A stretch of DNA of 64,000 bases from Syngnathus acus. Taxonomy: Eukaryota > Chordata > Actinopteri > Syngnathiformes > Syngnathidae. Both the position numbers and the translations under genes were made by a program. Location of the stretch: assembly GCF_901709675.1 (NCBI RefSeq), contig NC_051097.1, positions 3,088,539 to 3,152,538 on the forward strand, in the 5' to 3' direction. Position 1 is the first letter of the stretch. Every line of letters begins with the position of its first letter. Shown one piece after another: positions 35,409 through 47,400 of this stretch. Under the pieces are notes generated by a model, which saw only the letters and a list, made by a program, of their open reading frames with translations, made no database searches and was not told where the DNA came from.

Positions 35409-38400
35409 GTGAGTACATAAAAGAAAATGTCCAACTTTGCGATCGTTGTACTCTTATTGTAACTTTGGAAGGAGGCATTTGGTTCGGATTGCAGTGCGGA
35501 TCCGCTGCTGGGTTAAAAATTGGACTGACTCAGGAAGCTGGGTGAATTTACTATGGGATGTTTTGGCATTTTTTGGAGTTTTGAATAAAAATGGATTGTT
35601 CTGCGCCAAACAGTTCGGTCTGATTTGTAACCCAAATTTGGTCCAATTTTTGACCCAAATGGAGTTGTTTTAAGATTGGATGTTCTTGACGTCACATAAA
35701 TGTTGTTCTTGTGCACGTAAACCTTGTGGGTCAACGTTTTTCCTTGAGTCATGTGAGTGCAAACTGTCTTTTTATGGTATACCTTTTTAACAAGCTAACA
35801 TTGATTTCGATTTGCGAGACACAATGGGACATTGTATCCAGTGCATACAGAGTATCACTTTTCTTGAAAGGCAGACGCCCTATTTTTTTCCTCACATGCA
35901 CTGTAGTGAAAATAAGCAAATAGTAAATTTTGTACTTAATAGTAATGAAGATGTCCGTTCTACATTAAAGTCGTACATCCTTGTGAGGATAAGTATAAGT
36001 GATCAAATCTCTCTTTAACACCAAACAATGTTTTATATCAAATAGGACGTGCAATATTGATCCAACTGAAACAATTACAGAAAAGAATATCATATGATCC
36101 ACTTTGATTTTAACCTCGCACTTTTTTTGTCCATCCCTCCAAACAAAATCCACAAAAACATCATCTCGGCTGCAGAGTTTTTTTTTTTTTTTTTTGCGTA
36201 TACGCACACGTATAGCGATGTGCACATGCACACGCGTCACATAGCGAGACCACTATTGGCTTTAATATTCGCAACCGCACATTGAGTTTGTCTCATTCCA
36301 ATAAAAAAAAAAAAAAAGGGAAAATACTTTGAAACGTGTGTCAAGGGGGTGAAGAGCAGAAGATAGTCACGGACATTGTTCTGTAGCTATGTTAGAACAA
36401 GAGGCGTGACTTGTCAACACGTCTTCCTTATTGCAAATGTATCTTTTGGCAATCGATGAAAAGAAAAGAAAAAGTTGGATGTGGAATTTATTGACCTGTA
36501 GCGCCATCGTGTGGACAGAACCTGAGTGTAAAAAAAAAAAGAAAACTTCTTTCTCCGAGTGGCAGAACGACAGAAGTGGACTGAATCTCCTCCGTTCAGT
36601 TCTTGAAATTATTCAGCATATTGAAACTGGTTATCCTCTGAAAAAATGTGCCTTGTTGATTTTTTGTGACTCTATTATTTCAGGCTAATAGCCCTAAATT
36701 CCCAAGTCCTTTGTAAGTCTTGTCAATTCTCGATTGTCAGTCATGCAGGTGACACAGTTAGGTGGCGTGCATTCTTGCTTGTTTGCTGAATTTCTGGTTT
36801 TCACCATGTAAAGTGAAAAAGGGGGGTTCCTTCTTCTTAACCAAATAAATGGTGTGCAGCAGTGACTTTTCCGCTGTCTGCGTGGTGGAGAAAAGTAGGA
36901 CGATGCGTGGTTCCCTTTTCAGATGAAAACACAGCGTATTTATTTAACAAACATACTGGCGCTAAACGCAACAACTTCTCCGTCAGTCAATCCCATACAA
37001 CAATCCGCATGTCCGTTGTGACAGGACTTTCTTCCCCGGTAGCATCAATGTAGTGACGTCATTACCGTATATAACAACAAAAGGGTAAACAGAATTGGTA
37101 CCTTAATACACACAGTGAGTCCAAGGGCGGACATAAACAATAATACTTAACACACCCACTCGCACTTAACTCACCGTGTTATCTAGAAAAACAAAACAAT
37201 AACACAGTTTGCCTCTTTGGGCCAAATAAAACAATAACACAAATACATTATGCACATTTAAGTACCAAACATGTCCTGAGCAAACCTTCTTAGTTTAAGT
37301 TTAGTAGCTGGTTTAGTTAATTAACACGTCAGCAACCATTTGCTCAGTAGGACAGTACTCTAAGATTATCTTCCCACTCTTTACATGTTCTCTGATGAAG
37401 TGGTACTTTATGTTTGCATCTTTGCCTGCTTACTGGGTTTCTGGCTAGTGCAATAGTACCTTGATTGTCTTCGTACACTTTAGTTTGTGCATACTCGTAT
37501 TTGTCTATGCCTCTCAGCAGCTGTTCTAAGTAGATACATTCCTGTATAGCTGATGCTAAGGACATATACTCTGCTTCGCATGTAGACAAAGCCACAGTTG
37601 ATTGTTTTCTTGCTTTCCAAGAGATGAGAGCGCTCCTCTCACTCATGTTGACACAAAATCCTGTTGTACTATGCCTGTCTGTTACATCTGATGCCCAATC
37701 AGCATCACAGTACACTCTTAGACCTAGTGTCTCACTTCTTTTAAAACGTAACTCCTGTTCTGTGGTGTTTTTGAGATATCTGAACACATGTTTAACTGTG
37801 CTCCAGTGTTCCTCTGTTGGATCAGCAAAGTGCTGGGATAGTTTACTGACCACATAACTTAGATCTGGTCGAGTGCATGTGGACAAGTAAATTAAACTTC
37901 CCACAGCTTCCCTATATTTCCTTGGGTCTTTCATTTTCTGAGCATCCTCTGAATACTCAAGCTTTGGCTCACAAGGAGTCTCTCTGGGCCTGCAATTATG
38001 CATTTCAAATCTGTCCAGTATCTTGTTTACATATCTCTTCTGTGACATTTTTACCTGGCCCTCTGTCTGGTCAAAGTCTATCCCTAAAAAATGGTTTAAC
38101 TTACCAAGGTCTTTCATTTTAAACCTGTCTGCAAGCATCCCTTTTACACTGTTTAGTACATTCTCGCTACTAGCTGCTATTATGAGATCATCCACCCATA
38201 CTAGCAAAATAACCTTCTCATTATCTTTTTCTCTCGTGTACACACAGTGGTCTGCTGCGTTCTGTTCAAAACCATTTTCACTCAGATATGTATGCAACAT
38301 CACATTCCAGTTCCTGCCTGATTGTTTCAAACCATAAAGAGACTTGTGCAATTTACATACCATTTTTTCACCATTTTCAGACTCTTTTTCATAACCTTGT

Positions 38401-41400
38401 GGCTGCTCCAGATATATCTCACAGTCAATTGGTGCATGCAAATAAGCTGTCTTAACGTCCATCTGGTGTAGAATAAGATCCTCTTGCGCTGCTTTTTGCA
38501 TTATTACCCGCACACTTGTCATGTCGGCTGTAGGTGAGAATGTTTCCTCATAGTCAGTCCCTTGTCTCTGACTGTAGCCTTTTGCCACAAATCTTGCCTT
38601 GTACTTGTCTGATCCATCAATGTCACTCTTGAGTGCATAGACCCACCTACCACCCACTGCCTGTTTACCCGGTGGCAACTGGGTGAGGGTGAAGGTCTTG
38701 TTTTCCTCCAGTGATCTCATCTCCTCGTCCATTGCATTTTTCCACTGCTTTGACTTGGATGACACTATGGTGTCCTGGTAGGTTTGAGGAATGTCGCATA
38801 CGGCTTTGTAACAAAAGTCCACGCATGTTATCAGTTTGTCAACCGTGTCCTCGGTCTCAAACTCCTGTAGGTGGCTTGGAAGTCTCCTGTTTCTCGGTGG
38901 GTTCCTTCTAATCTCAGTCTCAGTAGCTCTATCCCGTGGTGTACGTTCAGTCATGTCAGGTAGAGCTCTGGAAACATCACTTTGGGTACAATCATCTGGC
39001 ACATACACACATTCATCATCAACATTTTCATCCTTGTTGACCCTGGGATGTACCTCTATGTCATTACATCCTGTATGTGACTCAGGTGTTTGTGTTTCCT
39101 TCTCTTTGGCTGCTTGGGTGAATTTCACCAATCTATGCTTCTGAACCTTCTCTGTATCTGGATAATACACCAGGTAAGCTGGGCTGTTTTTGTCATAACC
39201 TACGAACACACCCTGCTCGCACCTTGACTCTAGTTTGCCTTTCTCTTGTTTGTAAGCAAAACATACAGATCCAAATTTTTGTAGTTTGGATACATTTGGT
39301 TCCCTGCCGTTTAACAGTTCGTATGGCGTTTTCTTTGTACGTCTATTGTAACATCTGTTTCTCACGTAAGCTGCTGTTTGGATAGCGTAGTTCCACAGCG
39401 TATCTGGTAGCTTACTCTCTATGAGAAAACACCTGCCCATATCATACAGTGTTCTCCACCCTCTTTCTGCTGTACCGTTTTGGTGGGGAGAATATGGTGC
39501 AGACGTCTCGTGTTTAATCCTATTTATCCTCAACAATGTCTGGAAGTCTCGACTTGTGAACTCAGTCCCGTTATCTGAACGGATACATTTTACTTCCCCA
39601 TAAGGTGCTATGTCTGCTAAGAACCGCTCTGTAGCCTGTACTGTATCTGCTTTAGACATAAGAAAATACACCAATATGGTCCCTGAGTAGTCATCGGTGA
39701 AAGACTGTGCATATCTGTGCCCTTCTATGCTTGGTGTCCGCATGGGACCCGCTAGGTCAGTGTGCACTAGTTCTAAAGGCTTTTTAGCTTTACTATCTGG
39801 CTCTCTGTTCCTTGTCTGGGTGAATTTTCCCTGTGTGCATACCTCACAGAATGCGGGTTTTACTGCACTGCCTTTTATCTCCATACCTTTCACTACACCT
39901 TGTAATCTTTGTACATCATCGTAGTTACAATGTCCAAAAATCTCGTGCCAAGTTTGCACATCATGACTCACACATTGTTTACATTTATCAATAACATTCT
40001 TTTCAATGGTTGGCAAATAAAACAAGTTATCACTCTCATGGATGTCAAACCTGCTGCCGTCTTTGGTAACTATGTGACTGTCTCCTTTCTTGAAGGTGAT
40101 AGTCGCTCCTCCATTTGTTGCTCTTGCCACCGAAAAGATGTTGTGAGGATATGAGGGCATGTACAACGCCTCTCTCAGCTGCGCTGTCTGCTGGCGCCCG
40201 GCATCGTCACGTAGGTAGATCACCGCTGTTCCTCTGCGTTGTGCTATTCCACTGCACTTGGTCCCGTCGGCTAGTTCCACTGAATGAGACTCAGGCTTGA
40301 ATGACTCATCGAAGCTGGTGAACGTCTGGATGTCATTCACAATGTGAGATGTAGCTCCCCCGTCCACCATGATGCCTTTCATCTTCACGTTATCTGACAG
40401 TCTCTTCTTTTTCATGTGCTCGGCTTTGAAAAGTTGATCTTGGTTACCAGTCTCTCCCTCTGCGATTTGTCTCGCTCCATCTTGAGTCCTCTTTTTCCTG
40501 CATATGGACTCTTGATGCGTGTTGCTGTTGCAGTAACTGCACCAAACTTTTCTGGTACATCCTCTTGACTTGTGCCCTTTTGTTCCACATCTGTAGCATG
40601 TCAGGTCAGCAGAATCTTCACCGTTTCTGTTGCTGATGTGTTTTTTAGTGGAGCCTCGGCTTGGCTTCACACAAGTTTTCATCACATTATCTGCAGACTC
40701 TATTAGTTTCATCCTCTCAGTTTCTTCATAAATCCGTAGCCTTCTCTTGAAATCGGTGAATGTAACTGTATCTTCATTTTGTGTTACATGTACGGCTAGT
40801 GGCTTGAAGGAATCAGGTAGGCCATTTAACACCATTGCTATGGTCAATCCATCACTCATAGTTTCACCTGCATCCCTCAGAGCAGTAATCAGGTTTTCTG
40901 CCCTTATCATATAGTCTGTTACACTCTCGTTACCTGTCATGTTCAGTCTGGTCAACGAGGTATACAAGTTTATGATTCTTGGCTTGCTTTTTCCTGAATA
41001 ATGTTCTCTGAGCATTTTCAAGGCTTTCCTGCCATCATCAGCTGCATCATGTCTGATAAGTGATAAGCTTTTGTCGTCTAACAGCCTTATCAGCTCTGCA
41101 TAACAGTCAGCATTATTAGCTACATCTTGGGCTAATTCCTCTTCACTGGTGTCTGTTGCGGGCTCATTCAAAATTGTCCTTTTTAACTTACGAATGTGCA
41201 GGTGTCCCAGGAATCTCGTTTCCCATAGTTCATATTTATCTTCTGAACCGTCGAATAACAGCTGTGCTGCAATGATTCCTGCTGTTGTGCTTGCCATTTT
41301 TCTTATTGTTGTTGTTGACGCGCCACGTTCACTCTAGCTTGCTAAAATACTTTTCACTTGCTAAGCTAGGTTGTTTGCTTCTTTAGCATTTACAACATGC

Positions 41401-44400
41401 AAATATCGCCACTCACGTTTCACTTCTTCCGGGAATCTAAACACGTCCACTTATTTCCAGGTGGTTGGTACACGGATAGCTTTCTTGTTAGCTTGACACA
41501 GGTTTCACGTGTATACTTCGCGGTAACTTTGTCCGGTCTTCTTACCGATGCTAACGTTAGCTCATGTCCAAACCTTCCCTGGGCCCATAACCTGTAAAGT
41601 GAAAAAGGGGGGTTCCTTCTTCTTAACCAAATAAATGGTGTGCAGCAGTGACTTTTCCGCTGTCTGCGTGGTGGAGAAAAGTAGGACGATGCGTGGTTCC
41701 CTTTTCAGATGAAAACACAGCGTATTTATTTAACAAACATACTGGCGCTAAACGCAACAACTTCTCCGTCAGTCAATCCCATACAACAATCCGCATGTCC
41801 GTTGTGACAGGACTTTCTTCCCCGGTAGCATCAATGTAGTGACGTCATTACCGTATATAACAACAAAAGGGTAAACAGAATTGGTACCTTAATACACACA
41901 GTGAGTCCAAGGGCGGACATAAACAATAATACTTAACACACCAAGAGTTGAAAAATGACCATGGCAACTTTGATGGTTCATCAGGTGTAACCCGTCATAA
42001 GCCATGTGACACAAACCACGGATGGAATTCTCACGGCTCCAAATGCTACAAGAAGATAGACGCAACCAACGGTTGGCTGGGAGCTCGTCACGACTGCCTC
42101 TGGGAGGCCGGCGACCTGGTCTCCATCACTTCCGAGGAGGAGGAAAAGTTTGTGAAGTCGCAAATGGGCGACAAGCCGTTCTGGATCGGACTCTCCAATT
42201 TGGTGAGACGGAAGCGCAAGCGGCTGTTGTATGGAGGTAGCCTTGGGTCAAACGTTTTGAATTTGAACAATTGCTCTTAAATCTCTGTTGGCGCTCAGTA
42301 CTGTCACTCAGAACTGGGTATTTCAATATAGATTTGTCACGGGCATCAATTCTAAGGCTGCCAATGTCATGACTATGCCGTATTGAGGTGTCAAATTCCA
42401 TTTGTTTTAGTTCCTACGTTCCCTGAGAGCGCTGTCTCTGCGCAGTGGTTCCAATTAAGCCTTCCACTTAAGCTGTCATTTGTGATTCCACGCCCCGCCC
42501 CACGCCAGATTTGGGATTACAACTCAAAAAGATTTGAACCTGAATAAAAAAGATCCCATTCTGAAAAAACAACAGGAGTTGATCCTGAAAATAATTGCGA
42601 ATCTGAATACATGCAACTGGAAAAAAGATCTCAAATCATGAAAATAAATTGCGGTGAAACCTGAAAATAAATACTATTTTCCAAAATATTACCAAGGCGA
42701 ACTCAAAAACACTTTCAAACAAGTGTTTTGTTTTACTACATTGTTTTATTTTTCTAGTTTTAAGATCAGCTCGTTTATTTTCAGATTTAAGTTTGATTTT
42801 TTTCAAGTACATACGAGTTTTTTCAAGTACAAAACGTTTGACCCCAATCTACAAGGGATATTTAACATCAAATCCTTTCGATGAAGCATACTGTCGGCGA
42901 GCTTTTGGTACGCCATTGACAACGGGATTGGTTTCGGCAGGTCTGCGACAAGGACAGTTGTCAGATTTTCGGAGCGGGAGAAAAGAGACTGAACTGGTCC
43001 GACACTGGTGTGACGCCGACCTACACCAACTGGGACACGGCTCAAGATGGAAGGTAAGAAGATCACCTCTTTGCATCCTGTGTCAGGTGGGATGCACGTT
43101 ATCTGAGGACGTGAACGAGGGAAAAAAACACCAAATTGGCACGTTTGTCGGATGTGTGTCTCATTTTTCCCGACTTTTCTCAACAGCTCCGACGATGAAT
43201 CCTGCGCGTACGTCAACCAAGGTGTGTACTCGAACAGTGGGCGTGGAAAGTGGAGACATGGCTCGTGCAGATCCTCATTGGCGTACATGTGCGAGCGGTC
43301 GCCCGACGGTAAGTCCACACGTCCGTTGCGATGTTGACGCTGAAAGGAGAAAAGTGCAACCACGCCGTATTTCTGCAGACTGCCCGGACGTATGGCCGTG
43401 TTCCTACAAAGACTTGGGTTACACTTACAGTCGAGTGGAGAGTGAGTGGCAGCGACGCTCCTTTTGACACCAGCGCCCTCTCGTGGTTTTCTGATTAGTT
43501 TCTTTTGGCTTTCAGCTTCCGACTGCGACTCTGGCGAGTTCCTGTACAAGGACTCTTGTTACCATTTTGAGGGGAGGAAAGTTAATTGGCAAGCGGCTGA
43601 AGATTTCTGCGAGGAAGAGGGAGGTCTCTTGGCCAGCGTTCACTCAAAGGTTGACGGACAGTTTTTGGCTGGTGAGCACCAAGACAAATTGACCATGCCA
43701 GCAATCGTCCCGCTATTTTTCACCACAAGTGTTTGTTCTGTTTTCGTCAAGCTCACCGGCGAATGGGATGGTATTCTTGGCTGGGACTCAAGAACAACAG
43801 TGGCAAATTTGAGTGGCGCGACGGATCATCTACAGTAAGTGACACGTTTGCAACGGAGGTCTAAAAAATTGTCACTTATGAAGCTGTCATGTTAGAAGGC
43901 AAGAGTTAAAAAGTGTCATTTTAGTAGAATAGAGTTGATTGAAATAGAAGGAAAAATCTGACAAGAATGGTCTCCCTGTCAAATAGATTTGACTTTGACT
44001 TGTATTGAGTCATGTTACGAGTGAAAAGATGTCTTAGATTTCTGAGGATGACCATTGTAATTTACAAGGAAAAAACAATGACGTGCTTTGTAGAATCAAA
44101 GTGCACCATTCATTTTACGGGGAGACATTTTTTTATTGAAAAGTTTCAATCAGAAAGTTGGAAGGGGGTTGGAACATCGCAACCATCTTATTGTGAGAAA
44201 GAGTTTGTGAAAATAAATTTGAGCGATTTGAATCAATGAAGTGACTTTGAAGGAATGTGGTGGGAAGCCATCCGAGCAACCGCAACACCAAACACGCTCG
44301 AGTCATGTCCACTGTCGTCCGCAGGATGATGTCCCGTGGTATCATCAGAAATTTTTAGGTGACTGCACAAAATTGGATAGTGATGGAAATGTTGAGATCG

Positions 44401-47400
44401 ACAGTTGTACCGATGACCTTCGTCCATCCATCTGTCAAAAAGGTCAGAAAGTCACAACCTCTCATTTGCCCTTTGTCTTCTCATAGCTCTCTCATATTTG
44501 ACCCCTCTCGCGTCCTTGCAGGCAAGGCCAGAGCTACTGTTCCGCTTCTTTCGGGTCCATCATCAGGATCAGGTGGGTGTCCCAACCTGCAGCCCACATG
44601 GAGAATTTTGCTTGCTCTCAAGTGACTCGAGTCTCGCTTGCAGGCAAGAGTGCAAATTGCGGCTGGTGGCGGGAGAACCCCGCCAACGAGGTCGATTGAT
44701 TAATTGTATTACTGAATAAAAGTAACTCGTTACCGGGAAAAGCGTTACGGTTAAAAAAAATCACATAACACAATACATGCACGTTTTTGCCTTAAACCTC
44801 AATCAATATTAAAATACATTTTGATATCGCCTCTTGAAAATTCTTCAGCGGTCCTGTTGTGACTACTGATGGAAGTGCGTCAGTCAGCATGTATAAAACA
44901 CTGGCTCTGATTGGCTACAGGCCATGACGCAGCCTTAGCCAATTGCTTACTGACTTAATTAACCTGAAAACTCCTCACTTGCCTCAAGCTCTCCCACACG
45001 GCCTGCAGATGAAGGTGGCGCTAAAGTCCCCACACAGTGATAAACAGTGATAAAATCGCTTTGCTTTTTCTTTGGGGGGGGGGGGGGGGGCGGTCCGCCC
45101 CCCACATGACATGCCGCCCATGTTGACTGCGCACTGAATTTCCTTTGTTCTTTGACATGTGCAAGAGTGCTTGAAATTATTCAGCATCTTGAAACTGGTT
45201 GATAAATATCTCGTGAAAAAAATTGCCTTGTTTATCTATTGGGACAGTATTCTTTCAGACTAATAGCCCTAAATGCCCACCTAAGTCTTGTCAGTTGGGG
45301 ATTGTCAGCTATACAGGTGACTTAATCTGTCAAAAACTGATATAAGGTTAAAGTCCCAAAAGTCCCAATGATCGTCGTCACACACACATCTGGGTGCGGT
45401 GAAACTTGTCCTCGGCATTTTACCCATCCCTGTGTGATTTTGATCCATCCCCTGGGGGAGAGGGGAGCAGTGAGCAGCAGCGGTGCCGCGCTCGGGAATC
45501 ATTTGGTGATCTGATAAAGGTGGCAATGCACTTCATGCCTGTTTGCTGAATTTCTGGTTTTCACCAAAGGTTGAAAAATGACCAAGGCAACTTTGCTGTT
45601 TCATCAGGATCGACCGATCATGAGGCAACATGTGACACAGTCAACGGATGGAGTCCTCACGGCTCAAACTGTTACAAGAAAATGAGCACAACCAACGGTT
45701 GGCTGGGGGCTCGCCACGACTGCTTCTGGGAGGGCGGCGACCTTGTCTCCATCACTTCAGAGGATGAGGAGAAGTTTGTGAAGAAGCAAATGGGCGACAA
45801 GGCGTTCTGGATCGGACTCTCCAATCTGGTGAGGCGGAAGCGCAAGTGGGCTTCCTACTGGTACTCCAGTGACAACCAGTATTGTTTTTGGCAGGTTTGC
45901 GACAAGGACTGGTGTCAGTTTTTTGAAGCGGCAGAAAAGGGGCTGACTTGGTCCGACACTGCTCTGACGCCGATCTACGCTAACTGGACCTCGAGTCAAG
46001 ACGGAAGGTAAGAGAACACCTCTTTGCGTTCTGTGTCAAGCGAGATGCACGGGGAGATTTTGGAACCCCTTTCCAAAAATGGGTAAATATGTGATGAGGT
46101 TTAAAAGAGCTTTTGTTTTCTTTTTATCGGGAAAGAGGAAAATAAACTCCAAATTGGCACGTTTGTCAGATGTGCGTCTCTCGACTTTTCCCAACAGCTC
46201 CAATGATGAATCCTGCGCGTACGTCAACCAAGGTGTGCACGTATACAGTCAGCCCGGCAAGTGGAGACGTGGGTCGTGCGGATCCTCATTGGCGTACATG
46301 TGCAAGCGGTCGCCCAGCGGTAAGTCCACACGTCTGTTGCGATGTTGATGCTGAAAGGAGAAAAGCGCAACCGCGCCATCTTTCTGCAGACTGCCCGGAG
46401 GGATGGCCGTGTTCCTACAAAGACTTCGGTCACACTTACAGTCGAGTTGAGAGTTGAGTGGCAGCGACGCTTCTTTCTACACCCAAACTGCGTCGTCGTG
46501 GTTTTCTAATTAGTTTCTTTTGGCTTTCAGCTTCCTACTGCGACTCTGGTGAGTTCCTGTACAAGGACTCTTGTTACCATTTTGAGGGGAGGAATGGAAC
46601 TTGGCAAGCGGCTGAAGATTTCTGCAAGGAAGAGGGAGGTCTCTTGGCCAGCGTCCACTCAAAGGTTGACGGACAGTTTTTGGCTGGTGAGCACCAAGAC
46701 AAATTGACCATGCTAGCAATCGTCCCGCAATTTTTCCTCACAAGTGTTTGTTCTGCTTTCCTCAAGCTCACCAGCGAATAGCATGGTATTCTTGGCTGGG
46801 ACTCAAGAAGAACAATGGCAAATTTGAGTGGCGCGACGGATCATCTACAGTAAGTGACAATGTGTGCAAGGGAGATCTAAAAAGTTGTCACTTTGCCCTA
46901 ATGAAGCTGTTACGTTAGAAGGATAAAGTTGAAAAGTGTCATTTCAGCAGAACAAAGTTGATTGAATCTGGAAACATCGAACAAGAATGGTCTCCCTGTC
47001 TAGATTATATAGATTACAAACTGAAAGTTGGAAGAGGTTGGAACATCGCAACAATTCTTATTGTGAGATAGAGCTTGTGAAGATTAATTTGAGCGATTTG
47101 AATCAATGAAGTGACTTTGAAGGAATGTGGTGGGAAGCCATCCGAGCAACTGCAACACCAAACACGCTCGAGTCATGTCCACTGTCGTCCGCAGGATGAT
47201 GTCCCGTGGCATCTTCTTAAATATTCAGGTGACTGCACAAAATTGACTGGTGCTGGAGAAGTTGAGATCGACAGTTGTACTAGTCCCACTCGTCCATCCA
47301 TCTGTCAAAAAGGTCAGAAAGTCACAACCTCTCATTTGCCCTTTGTCTTCTCATTGCTCTCTCATATTTGACCCCTCTCGCATCCTTGCAGGCAAGGCCA

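Larger units (their letters stand above)
36807..41938 (-). mobile_element. full-length Ty1/copia-type LTR retrotransposon
   Basis: A 5,132-bp element in intron 1 of the lectin gene, antisense to it. It has two 346-bp LTRs that I find identical by eye, a 5-bp target duplication CACCA, a 5' leader with a primer site, one 1,317-residue gag-pol frame and a short purine-rich stretch before the 3' LTR (complement AGTGGGTG next to 37152). Domain order protease-integrase-RT-RNase H defines copia type (integrase before RT). Identical LTRs mean a very recent insertion. Confidence 0.95.

Noticed and set aside
36862-37053. 63-residue frame repeated at 41648-41839
   Set aside because: It lies in both LTRs and simply reflects their identity.
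37624-40300. Several plus-strand frames of 60-104 residues
   Set aside because: Shadows of the minus-strand gag-pol gene.
45829-45894. Treating the 66-base stretch as constitutive coding sequence
   Set aside because: Flanked by GTGAGG and TTTTTGGCAG, and the equivalent position in units 1, 4 and 5 is an intron with stops or different length.
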